Assembly: GCA_947095535.1 (NCBI GenBank)
Contig: OX352774.1
Coordinates: 175,086,200-175,150,199 of the forward strand
Direction: 5' to 3'
Source of the DNA: Poecilobothrus nobilitatus
Lineage: Eukaryota; Arthropoda; Insecta; Diptera; Dolichopodidae
DNA length: 64,000 nucleotides
Part shown: in pieces, positions 49,081 to 59,165 of the stretch
Numbering within the stretch: the first letter of the stretch is position 1
How the letters are laid out: every line of letters starts with the position of its first letter
Position numbers and translations under genes: made by a program
The notes under the pieces: model-generated
What the model was told of the DNA's origin: nothing
Database searches by the model: none
The model's input: the letters and a program-made list of their open reading frames with translations, nothing else

Positions 49081-51454
49081 TGTAATAAAAGTAACATAAT
49101 ATACAAAACAAGTATAGCTGAAAAAATTGTCGCAGGAACAAAACAATACATCAGTTCAACAATTGCCAAAGATTCAACCAAATTAATTCAAATTAATATA
49201 TAAAAATAGAACAATAAATTGGAGAGTTGCTGCTACTAGAGACAGGGATATTATTGCAAAAAAAAATTGTGCAATACACTATATAAAAATCATCTTAAGA
49301 GAGCGTTCCAGAAGAACTAAAATCAAAATTTATACGAAATATTTTACATATATCCTTTTTTTACTACCTTTTTTTAAGTCCTTTTTTTTTTTTTATAATT
49401 TTATACTATAACATACTTTTTAAATTATTTTATAATTTAATTTTTTTTTTTTTTTTAAATCCACCATTTCATGTTATTACATTTGACATTCAATAAGGAA
49501 ACAGGAATCAAGTCACAATAATATCAACAAAACTAAAAAAAAAAAAAAAAAAAAAAAAACTCACCAAAATTACACTAAATTAAAATTAAACAAAAGCAAC
49601 AAAAATATGAATATCTTTTACTTTGAATTTCTTTCCACACATATAACAACCATTATAATAAAACATATCTTAAGTTTTGTCTATAAAAAGATGTATAGGT
49701 ATTAGGTATATATATATATACAGTTAAAACAAAGGATGTAGAAAAACAAAAACATACACAAAAAGGTGTTAACAGCTGGTTGTGTGTCACCACGAAAAAT
49801 AATAACATATAACAGTATTAAATATGACAAAAATACGGAAGAAATAATAGAAAATGGTTATGTTTGAAATCAATTTTGTTCTTTTTTTTTTTTTTTTCTT
49901 AGAACAAACAAACATTTAAACAAATTATAAAATATTTAAATATATTTTTAAACATACATATACATACAAATATATAAATATATTAAATTAAAGAAAAAAA
50001 AAAAATGAAAAGAAATGATACTTGAGAAATAATTTTTATTTCATTCGTTATCCTTTTTTAATTTTAACAAAATTTTTTCTTTTGTTTTTTTTTTTTTTTT
50101 TGACTACGTATCTTACAGATATTGTATTGTATCTTACAGAAATAAAAAAACAAAAAAAAAACAAAACGAGAGTAGAAATATGTCTTATAAATTATCCTTT
50201 AACAAGGATGTTTAGTGTAATAATTTATAAATTCCAAAATAATTTATAGCACGGATATCATAATATCATGTATATATAGATTATATTATTATATTTTTAT
50301 TATTTATTTGTTTTTTTTTTATTTTTCATTAAAAAACAATAAAGCGAATAATTTCAGAAGTTAAAGGTAAAGATTTAAAAGATACAAAAACAAATAAAGG
50401 TGAGAAACCGCTATTGAAAATATCCTTCTAAATTATTTATTGGTATGTACATAAAAAAAAATTTTAATTTTCTTTTTTTTTCTGTGTTATGAATGGGGGT
50501 AAAATAAGATGAAAAATAAAATCAGATTGTATTTTGAAGATACAAAATCCTGTATTTTTATTTTTTTTTTTTTGTTTTTTTTCGTATTTAAATAAAATAT
50601 TTAATAATAATTCATTATTTTTTTTTTTTTTTAACATATATATAATTTATATATTATAGATATATATATATACATATTAATATTTTGACTAAGAAACATT
50701 TATTTTATATGCGTCCTAGAAATATGAAAACAATTTCTTAAAAATAAATTTGAGATTAAAAAAAAATCTGGTATAATTTATTGAATTATGTGAATTCCAT
50801 GTAAAGAAAAATAATTATAGGTACCATATAAAAAAAATTATTACTTAGATTAAATTTTAAATTTGAATTAATTAAAGATTATAGAAGAAAAAAAATCCTT
50901 ATCATAATAAATAATTTAAAAAAAAATTCGGGGTTCGATACACAAAAAGAAAAAACAGCAAAAATAAAATTCGAATAGAGGTGGTAAAATTAAAAAAATG
51001 TAAAAAAATTCACATATTTAATGAATTTTCAATCATATAGAAAACATTTGTTTTTAATTTTTTGTTTACTTCTATTAAATCAAAACAATTCTTTAATTTT
51101 AAATAACACCTCTTATATATATTAGAGAAACCATTTATGTATATATCGTCACTTTGAATTAAAAAAAACAATTCAAAAGAATATCAAAAGAACCACCTTC
51201 CACCAAAAACAAAAAGAAAATCAAATTTTGAAAATAAAAGGAATTTTTGTTTATTGTTAAAAGAATTCTTCTAATAGAAAAAGTTTTTATATATATATGT
51301 ATACATTATATATATATTATTTTTTTCTCGTCCTTGTATTAAAATCAAATATAAAACTAGGAAGAAAAGTTAGAGTTAGAAAATGTAAATTTGTTAGTTT
51401 AAAAAAACAAATTAACAAAATCAAACTGTTGAAGCTTAAGAAACAGTCATTAGA
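49081..51454. other. AT-rich stretch without recognisable gene
   Basis: Very homopolymer-rich, with A25 at 49535-49559 and T16-18 runs at 49881 and 50085. No convincing frame. Confidence 0.55.
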
Positions 51455-51580
51455 ATCGAGTGCATAAAACTAACCTTAAAATCAAATTTCACTTTTTTAA
51501 ACAAAATCTATGAGTTTAAGCGAGGTTTTTGTTTGAAAATTGAGATTAGAGTTTAAATTCAGTTTTAGGAATTTGACGAG
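51455..51580. mobile_element. Palindromic mini-MITE, diverged copy
   Basis: GTGCATAAAACTAACCTTAA opens the left arm and TTTAAATTCAGTTTTAGGAA closes the right. Inner blocks CACTTTTTTAAACAAAAT and GTTTGAAAATTGAGATT align with the 7228-7357 element. Its terminal repeats are more worn. Confidence 0.65.
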
Positions 51581-51710
51581 CAAATTTTTTCTAGATTTTC
51601 TTAATTATAGATTTTAGATAATTTTTGACAATGCAAAATAAGTATATATTTTTGATTAAAAATTAACTATAGTTATTTTTTTGTTTTATTTTATTGATGA
51701 CGTCTGAGGC

Positions 51711-52053
51711 TGAGCTAACGACTCAGTAATCTAGGCGTTAAAACTGGTAGCCAGACCTAACCAGATATTAGATCTCTTGTGCACCTTCAAAATCTAGAGA
51801 ACCTATTCGAGAAGAGTTAATGACTGCACGATAATACATTTAAAATTTTTGTCAATATGATACTGCACTCTGACAGAAAAAGCTTTGAAAACTTCTCAGT
51901 TCTATGTCAGAAAGTACATCTAAATCTTGGAAAAAGAACGCGGTATGTATTTCTGCCCTTTTGATATCGTACACTACGGTTACGAAATTCAAAATTTTTA
52001 CTTGGATAAATATTATTTTTAGATTATGTTCAGGACGATTAACCTTCAAAATT
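51711..52053 (-). repeat. Dispersed repeat R4, copy 2 (possible coding relic)
   Basis: Minus-strand counterpart of 31591-31872. Its longest frame (51852-52049) ends FFFQDLDVLSDIELRSFQSF before a stop. It is flanked by two similar segments, GCTAACGACTCAGTAATC (about 51714) and GCTAACGACTTCATCC (about 52106), which could be the edges of a larger element. The plus-strand frame at 51904-52086 is its shadow. Confidence 0.6.
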
Positions 52054-52939
52054 CATCAAAATTCTTATTTTAAGGATTTACTATAGGATAGGTTTAGTTA
52101 CTGCTGCTAACGACTTCATCCGGCGGTTAAACTATATGTTTCCACATAAATGTAACATCTTCCAATACTACAATTCAATATTGCTTTTAATTTAAATTTA
52201 ATTCGATACAATCAAATCAACGATTAACTTTTAAACACATTTTAACTGAACATATCCATTTTTTTTATTTCTTCTATTTTATGTCATTTGAATATTTATT
52301 TTTTTAATTGTATTTTTTTCGTAATCCATATTATGAATTTTATTAAAACTTTTTTTCAAAATATAACACTGAAATAAAAATAACAAAGAACATTAAAGAA
52401 AAAAAAAAAAATCATATAAGTTAAAAAGTGAAAAAAAAAAAAACTTAAGGTTTTAAGGGTTAAATAAAAAATACAATGTAAAAAAAAAAGGAAAAAAAAA
52501 AGTTTTCCACTTATCGCCTTCAAACAGTCTACCACAAATTGTTAACTGTTATATATAAAAAAATAAAAATTAAAAGAAAATATTTATATGTATGTTAAAA
52601 CTTTTAAAACTTTCTCAAACAACTATAAGTTATTTCAATTTGAATCGTTCAGTAAGTTAATCATTAAATTGCATTCTCGATCCTAAAGTGGGACTAAATT
52701 GTTATTTAGGATACAACTTTAAGAGACAACAAAAACTTTAGGTTTAAATAAAAGAATTAAGAACTAATCCGTAAGCAGGAATATGTAACCAGAAATAATG
52801 CCGAAACGGCTTTATTTCGGTTTCGATGCAGAATTAAAGCCGAAATCGCGAATTTTGATAATTCAACCTCATTACTGTTTTGAAAAGAATATAAAGCCGA
52901 AATTGAAAAGGCAATAAAGTCGAATAACGAATTCTGGCC
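52054..52939. other. AT-rich stretch, slightly more complex near its right end
   Basis: From about 52780 the sequence is GC-richer, with repeated GCCGAAAT/CGAAATC-type words (52800-52925). No family assigned. Confidence 0.4.
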
Positions 52940-53049
52940 AACCCGAGTGAACACTGACGAAGGTTGCGCCGGCGTTCAGTCGCGCTACCGGAAGGGCATA
53001 CCATTTGCATAGTGCATACTACATTTTTAATTAATAATACATTCCCAAT
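52940..53049 (+). repeat. GC-rich 110-bp direct repeat, left copy
   Basis: Identical to 54319-54428 at 104 of 110 positions, no gaps. It contains GGTTGCGCCGGCGTTCAG and GGAAGGGCATACCATTTGCA and ends CATTCCCAAT. It is far GC-richer than its flanks. The frames at 52834-53118 and 52964-53161 that cross it have no recognised product. Confidence 0.9.
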
Positions 53050-53184
53050 TCGTAGAGATTTTAAAATCGGTGAATTGTATAGTTGGTTAAAAATCAGAGT
53101 TTGCTCTTTTTCCAGCATATTTATATATGTAAAATATTTCGCATATATATATTATTATTAGAAGGGATTTTAGAGGTGGATTTA

Positions 53185-53560
53185 TATATCTGCATATTCT
53201 AGAGAAAGTGTATAGCCCTAATTTTAAGGGTTAAATCTAATTAAATACGTTTAACTCTAATAAGCTACTCTAATATATATAAAAAAATAATAAAATATAA
53301 ATATTCTGGAAAAAAGTGAATAACCTAATTTTGTCTCTACCTCTAGTTTCTCCTAATTCAGAATCGCACTTATACATATATATAAATATTCCTCAAAAAA
53401 GGAGTAATCTGATTTTGAATCAACCTCTAAAGTTTCTCCCAATTCAGAATCTTACTTATACATACATATAAATATTTTGGCAAAAGCATACAACTCTGAT
53501 TTCGTATCTAAAAAGCACTCTGATTTCGCTCTTTGATCTAAAATCTGCCTTTCCCTCCTC
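53185..53560. repeat. Diverged 85-bp tandem repeat, about four units
   Basis: TATAAATATT recurs at 53296, 53381 and 53467, spacing 85 and 86. Each is followed by CTAATTTT/CTGATTT and, in the first two, CCTCTA(A)AG(or C)TTTCTCC and AATTCAGAATC. An earlier, more worn unit starts near 53192. Confidence 0.75.
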
Positions 53561-54318
53561 TTTTGTTTCTCGAAAAAACTATAAATCGTCGTTTCAATTC
53601 TAATATTAAACACTAATAATATTATGTAGGCTATTATAAACTAATTTTTAATTATTTAACAAAATTTTCTGACATAAAAATAAATTGAAATTAAAAGAAT
53701 AATCAAAATTAAACAACAAGATTGAAAATCAGTAAAATAAAAAAAACTGGTAAAAGAAATTTTCTCTTCAAAAAAAAAAAAAAAAATTTATTTACGAAAA
53801 TTCTAAAATTCAATAATGAAAAAGAAATAAAAAAAAAAGAAATTTTTTTAAAAAAAAATAGTATAAAACAATTTCACAAAAAATATGTGATGCGATAACG
53901 ATACATTTTCAAATTTAGAATCAATTTTTTTATTCAAAAGTTCATAAATTCTCAATGCTTAGAATAATAAATAAAAAAAAAATAAACAAAATTTTCATTC
54001 ATTTTTTAAGTCTTTTGTTTATGAATTTCATGTCGCTTTAATTGTAAATTTAATTGACTTCGTGTTTTTTGTTTTTTGTAAACCAAATTTATACTATACA
54101 ATTACAAAAGGAATTAAGATCTAATTAAATATTTAAAGAAATGTACAAAAGTAAAAGTTTTGAAAATAACGAACAAGAATATAAAAGAAGAAGCTTATCA
54201 GAAAATTAAATTTCACAAAAAAAGTTTAATTTATTATTTATTTAACTGAGTACTAATTTTACAGAGATTAGATACAACAAGTATTCTTTTTAATTGAGAT
54301 ACAATATATTTTAATAGC
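53561..54318. other. AT-rich stretch between the two 110-bp repeats
   Basis: Homopolymer-rich, no frame or structure seen. Confidence 0.5.
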
Positions 54319-54428
54319 AACCCGGGTGAACACTGACGAAGGTTTCGCCGGCGTTCAGGCGCGCTATCGGAAGGGCATACCATTTCCATAGTGCATAATA
54401 CATTTTTAATTAATAATACATTCCCAAT
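54319..54428 (+). repeat. GC-rich 110-bp direct repeat, right copy
   Basis: Starts AACCCGGGTGAACACTGACG. Just after its end the sequence continues AGCCCGGGTATTG, so CCCGGGT appears at both edges, as if a further tandem unit began there. Its function is unknown. Confidence 0.9.
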
Positions 54429-54832
54429 AGCCCGGGTATTGCACTATAGTTTATTTCAAATTTATGCTTTCGTTTTTATCTGAATTCTCGACAAAAGTTT
54501 AGAAATAAGAAGTTTTAAAAAATTTGTTTTTGTCAAATGCGGAATCTTCGGAAATATGATATCAGATTTTAATTTTTTGTATACAGGTCTGGAAATTCAT
54601 TCGTATTAGCTTTTTAAGGAAAGTCGTTAATATTAAAATATAAAAAAAAAAAATATTAGCTAAGTCGGGGATGTTCTATCGATTGATTATATTTTAATCA
54701 TATAAATTGCGTAAAGAAGCAGAAATAAGTTTTTTAGACCGAAAATTCATCGAAATCGAATGGGAACGAGTGCTTTTCGATACAAATTGGATCGGATTCT
54801 ACGTCAAAAATAAAAAACTTTTATCTAATAAT

Positions 54833-55650
54833 CATTATACTCGTACGATAAGTATCGGGTGTAATAAAATTACTACTCCGTTTGTAACACCGCGAAATAA
54901 GCGAGCTAGATATACCTTCAAAGGTATGGATCGGATAAGAAAAAAATTCTAAGTCGATTGAGCCATGTCCGTCCGTCCATCCGTCAATACGCTAACTCAA
55001 AAACTAAGAAAACTAGAATCTTGAAATTTACACAAACTATTTTGGGAGTAATTTGTAGGTTCCCTATTTTTTTTGGTTGAGTTTCGACCGAAACATCGGG
55101 TAGCTTTCGAACACCAAACTTTTAGATCCCCACATTTTTTTTGAAATAGAGCTATGAAATTTTAACCGCTGATAGATCTTATAAAAGTATTAATTTTATT
55201 TTTAATAACTTTTTTTTGTTGCCCCACCCGTTACGGAGCCACAGCTCTCCAAAGGTGCAAAAAAGCTCTATATTTAAATTGTTATAGCACAAGTTGCATA
55301 AGGTATATCTTCATTTTGAAAACGCCAAACGATTACTGCTTTTATTAGCTTTAAAAGTATATATACCATAAATATATACTTGTAGAATACGGTGTCTTAA
55401 TTTACCGTTATGCGAAACTCAAATTTTGCAAAATTCTTTAACACTTCTATCTTCTAAACGGTTTTAGTTGGAAACTTAAAATTTTGACAGAAGTTAGATC
55501 TTTGAAAATAAATATGAGTCGATTCAGAATTTTTTTTGTATCACCTCCTGTTTAGGAGCTGTAAGGGATCAAAAACTGAAAATTTCCTTTTCGAAAAATT
55601 TCGGAAAGAGTTGACAAAGGCAACTGTATTCTTTCTCGTTTTGTTAAATA
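54833..55650 (+). repeat. GTCC-core helitron-like repeat, most complete copy
   Basis: Order: a terminal-like ATACTCGTACGATAAGTATC block (54839), CGTTTGTAACACCGCGAAAT (54879), AAATTCTAAGTCGATTGAGC and CATGTCCGTCCGTCCATCCG (about 54944-54985), AACTCAAAAACTAAG, then GAAAACGCCAAACG (55317) and a CACCTCCTGTTTAGGAGCT block (about 55542). TTTGTAACACC...GTCGAT...GCCATGTCCGTCC in this order is the well known layout of this repeat in calyptrate flies, which is the main basis for the fly assignment. The frame at 54707-54952 lies partly in it and is not treated as a gene. Confidence 0.65.
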
Positions 55651-56523
55651 ACAGATTTTCTATCAAAAATGTCCAATTAAGTTTTAGTCAGGTTAAGGTT
55701 TCCGGTTGCTTCCTTACAAATAAAATGATTTATTATGTATTAAACGTTTTTAATATGTGTCTCAGCACAATTTCATCAGACCATTGCACCATCAGGGGTT
55801 CCATTCGTTAATATTGGAATTAATATGGGTTTCTTAATTATGATTTTATTTTTTGTTCTTAATTAGAAGTTAGGAAGTAATAATTGGATCCAAGATTATT
55901 TTTGAGTATTATTATAAGTGAAATACCATTTAAATACCATCCCTTATCATTTAAATTCTGAAGAAGTTCATAGATATGTCGCTAACACCCAAGAAAAGAA
56001 AATCCTTATAATAAATGCAGATAATATTTAGTCATTTTAACACTTTAATCAGTATCCTGCCCTATATGATCACAAAATGTTTTTCTTTTATCCAAGTTTA
56101 ATTCAAAAATAATTTTACGAATCAATTCAAGTTAATTTGTTTACTAATCAGAATCAGATTATTCGAAGGTGAATGTTAACTTATTCTTTTTTTTTTTTTC
56201 TTTTATTAGCAATAAGGAAGGTTTCTATTAATCCTTAATATTTAGTCAATGGTGAGGTAGTTTTTTTTTTTTTTTTATTATTATTATATTTAATTTAAAC
56301 AAAAATTATTACAACAGAATTATTATTAATAAAAATAAAGTACAATACTTGACCTTAACGCTGGTCGTCTAGTCTTATAATTTTATAAATTTATAAATTC
56401 TTAATTTAAATGAAAACTGTCACATAACAAAACTATCAATTAACACAAATTATATAAAACAGAAAAAATAATAAAAAAACAAAAAAGAATAAAAATCATT
56501 CATCAACCAAAAATTTATATACA
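55651..56523. other. AT-rich stretch without recognisable gene
   Basis: The ORF at 55536-55811 begins inside the GTCC-core repeat. Otherwise homopolymers (T18 near 56260). Confidence 0.5.
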
Positions 56524-56719
56524 TTTTTTTTTTTTTTTAATTGCATTTGTCTGCCACATAAATGTGAACAGGAAATCACACAGCCTTTCCTGTTCAGGCG
56601 TGGCTGTAAATGTCGTAAGGGGGAATAACTATTACGACGTGTGTGAGATTCGAACCTACACTCCCTCGGTGTTTACAGCGTATTTTATACGCTTTTTCCT
56701 ACTAGGCCACCGAGGCCCC
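56524..56719 (-). mobile_element. SINE family A, well preserved copy
   Basis: A full head-to-tail copy on the minus strand. It shows the structural core clearly: TGAACAGGAAA (56565-56575) pairs perfectly with TTTCCTGTTCA (56586-56596), and GTCGTAA/TTACGAC pair at 56612-56618 and 56632-56638. The B box is GGTTCGAATCT. No clean target duplication was found in the TA-rich flanks. Confidence 0.9.
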
Positions 56720-57282
56720 TCTATAGTACATATATTTATATTTTTATACACATTCATTTCATATTAAATTTTATTTTGCTTGCTTATTAATTAGTATAGT
56801 ATTAGCGTGTTAGTATATAATTATGTGTTATGTTAGTATAGTATTATATGTTAGTATATTATCTACTTTAGATTTTATTTTGATTTTGGTTTAATTTTAA
56901 CTCTAAATAACAAATTCTACATTATATATTTTTTTTTTTCCTAAGGGAGGTGGGAATCTTCCAAAGACACCAAGAATTTCCCCCTTGGTAGTGTCAGATT
57001 CTTACTGCCTAAACCCACCTCCCCCTTTAGCCAATATAATGGGATGAAACCCTTACCAGCGAATGCAGTATATTGGGTAGGGAGTAGGGATAGGAAAGGA
57101 TAGGGAATGGATACGGAAACATTGAATTGGGAGTGGGACTGTAAGGAAACAATGAATCCGCTTATTATTATTACTATTTTGCTAACAGTGACTATAGCCG
57201 TTACAACAGTTACAACATGTAGTAGAATATAACACCTTACCACATGAGGTAATTATTGAAGGCAACCCCTACTGTCACTGTA

Positions 57283-57415
57283 GCGGTTATTATTATTGGT
57301 ATTATAGTATTCTTATTAATATTATTATTATTTATTGTTATTATTACTATTATTATTATTATTAATATTATTATTGTTATTACTACTATTAATTATACGA
57401 TATACATTATTACGA
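57283..57415. repeat. Imperfect (ATT)n microsatellite inside retroposon B
   Basis: ATTATTATT-type units over about 130 bp. The same place in the 26887 copy has only about 18 bp, so it has expanded here. Confidence 0.85.
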
Positions 57416-57446
57416 TATAAAAGTACTACATATTTTTTATTTATGA

Positions 57447-57520
57447 CCTGACCCAAGATTTGAACCCAAGACCCTTCGATTGAAAGGTTGGCGACTTAAC
57501 CACTGCGCCATGAGTCAGAT
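57447..57520 (-). tRNA. tRNA-like head of retroposon B (not a functional tRNA)
   Basis: Reads ATCTGACTCATGGCGCAGTG, then GTTAAGTCGCC. It has an A-box-like TGGCGCAGTGG, a GGCG/CGCC D-stem and a B-box-like GGTTCAAATCT. TGACTCA and TGGGTCA could form an acceptor stem with one G-T pair, but the T stem is lost. No anticodon can be assigned with confidence. Confidence 0.6.
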
Positions 57521-57542
57521 AAATCAGATGTACATGCAATAC

Positions 57543-59165
57543 CTATAAAGACCTGATTAGTATTTCTTTCAATTTCTTTTTGAAAATGACAATATTAGCT
57601 ATTTCTTTTATAGAGGCTGGTAGTTCATTATAGAGTTTTAAGCAATTATATAGGCAGCTGTTTCTTTGTTTGTCTGTTTTGAATAGTGACAAGAATAGTG
57701 ACAAATAAAAGATAGATTTATTTCTTGTGTTATAGATGTGTATGTTAATATTTCTATTCAGAATAAAGTTGTGCTAGATCAAATTATTAATTATTTTAAA
57801 AGCGATCATGTATATAGTTCCTTCTTACCAATATTTATACTAAGCTGAGACACTTATCTGTATAGGGTAATCGAGAAGGATGTGTTGTACGAAGATTATT
57901 TATTATCTTAATAGCTTTTTTGTTAAGCTTCTCCAATCTTGCTAAATATATAGCAGGTGACCTATTCCAAATCGGGTTTACGTAGACTAAATTTGAAACA
58001 ATGAAGGACGAGTAAATGCAGTATAGAGATTTCTCATTTAAATATCTTCTCAGCCTCTTTACAATAAACACGAGTGGAATATTTTTTGTTGAAATTAGTC
58101 TATATGCCCGCACCATTTGATTTTACCATATGTATAACTAAACCTAGATAGTTTAAAAATTTAACAATTTCAATTCGTTGGTTGTTAAAAATAATTTCAT
58201 TATTAAAAAAGGTTTTATTTTCAAAAAATATAATTTTTTTTTGTTTGAATTCAAAATAAGACGATGTGTTAGTAGCCATTCATTAACAGTGCCTAAATCA
58301 TTAACTATTGCATCCCTTCTCTCTTCTTCACCGACGCAAGCATATTTTATTACCGTGTCAACTGCGTAAAGCTGAACTATTCCTTTGAGCTTCAAGGAAG
58401 CAATATCATTTCTATATATTTTAAATAAATCTGGCCCTAAAATGGATGCCTGTGGAACGTCTTTACTGATCCCTTTTTTGGTATTTAAAATTTTTCCAAT
58501 GCGCACCCTTTGGATTCTTTCATTTAAATAAAACTTAAAATAGGTTAAATGCCGATGATTGAATTTTAACAGAGAAAGTTTGTGAAGTAGAATGTCATGA
58601 TCGACACAGTCAAACGCTTTTTTCAAGTCGAGAAACACACAGGCCGTATACTTTTTTTCATCCATACTTTTCGTAATGAATTCATTCAATTCGAGGCATG
58701 CAGCTAAGGTATTTGAATTTTTTTGAAAGCCAAATTGATATTCAAAAAGTACGCCATTTATCAAAGAAAGTGCGAAAATCTATTTTTAATTATTTTTTCA
58801 AAGAGTAGAAAAGAAACCGGCCGTTGTTTTCTATTTTATAAATTCGTCGTTAATTATTTACGTCTAATTTGATGCCATTTTTATAAATCGGTGTAACTCT
58901 TGCCGATTTTAGCGAGCTTGGAAAGACATCCGATTCAAACGAGTAATTAGCAAATTTAGTTATTATCGGAACCAGTCGAGCAGAAAATTTAAATAAAATT
59001 TTAGCTGATATACCATCATGCCCGTTAGCCGCAGATTTAAAGATTTAAAGTTTTTACTATTCCCATTACTTCTTCATTGCTTGTTGGAGTCAATTCAAAA
59101 TTCGATTGCATATTTTGCCCAAATAAGGTAGTTAATATATTTTTCATTCGAAAGGCCTCAGGTTA
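57543..59165 (-). pseudogene. Decayed CR1/L2-type LINE reverse transcriptase
   Basis: Order on the minus strand: NGHDGISAKI and FPSSLKSARVTPIYKNG (palm N-terminal part, about 58880-59040), a frameshifted NYRPIS region, then YQFGFQKNSNTLAACLELNE and VFLDLKKAFDCVDHDILLHK (58764-58153 frame). VPQASILGPDLFKIYRNDI and the active site YAVDT follow, where the second aspartate of the family (F/YADD) is lost. NYLGLVI, the thumb region, and IWNRSPAIYLARLEKLNKKA (57835-58116 frame) come next. The C-terminus NTRNKSIFYLS...YNCLKLYNELPASIKEIANI ends at 57543. At least three frameshifts and several stops make it dead. It would have copied its own RNA and probably SINE RNAs. The 5' half (ORF1, endonuclease) is absent. 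The clade is judged from motif style only. Confidence 0.88.

Larger units (their letters stand above)
56929..57520 (-). mobile_element. tRNA-headed retroposon (family B), longest copy, joined to a LINE
   Basis: Read on the minus strand: the tRNA-like head (57520 to about 57447), an expanded AAT tract (57415-57283), a body of about 340 bp and an oligo-A tail (T run 56929-56939). The other copies are at 26887-27290 (plus) and 1862-2045 (minus, truncated). About 590 bp is long for a SINE. The head begins only 22 bp after the stop codon of the decayed LINE reading frame on the same strand, so it may be the 3' UTR of that LINE or a SINE carried with it. The open frame at 56941-57243 is not a gene. 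Confidence 0.8.

Noticed and set aside
54707..54952. 81-codon frame with a protein-like look before the GTCC core
   Set aside because: It overlaps the start of a GTCC-core repeat, uses a non-ATG start, and its end coincides with conserved noncoding blocks of that repeat family.
58178..58369. Plus-strand open frame across the LINE
   Set aside because: It is the antisense shadow of the reverse transcriptase frame.
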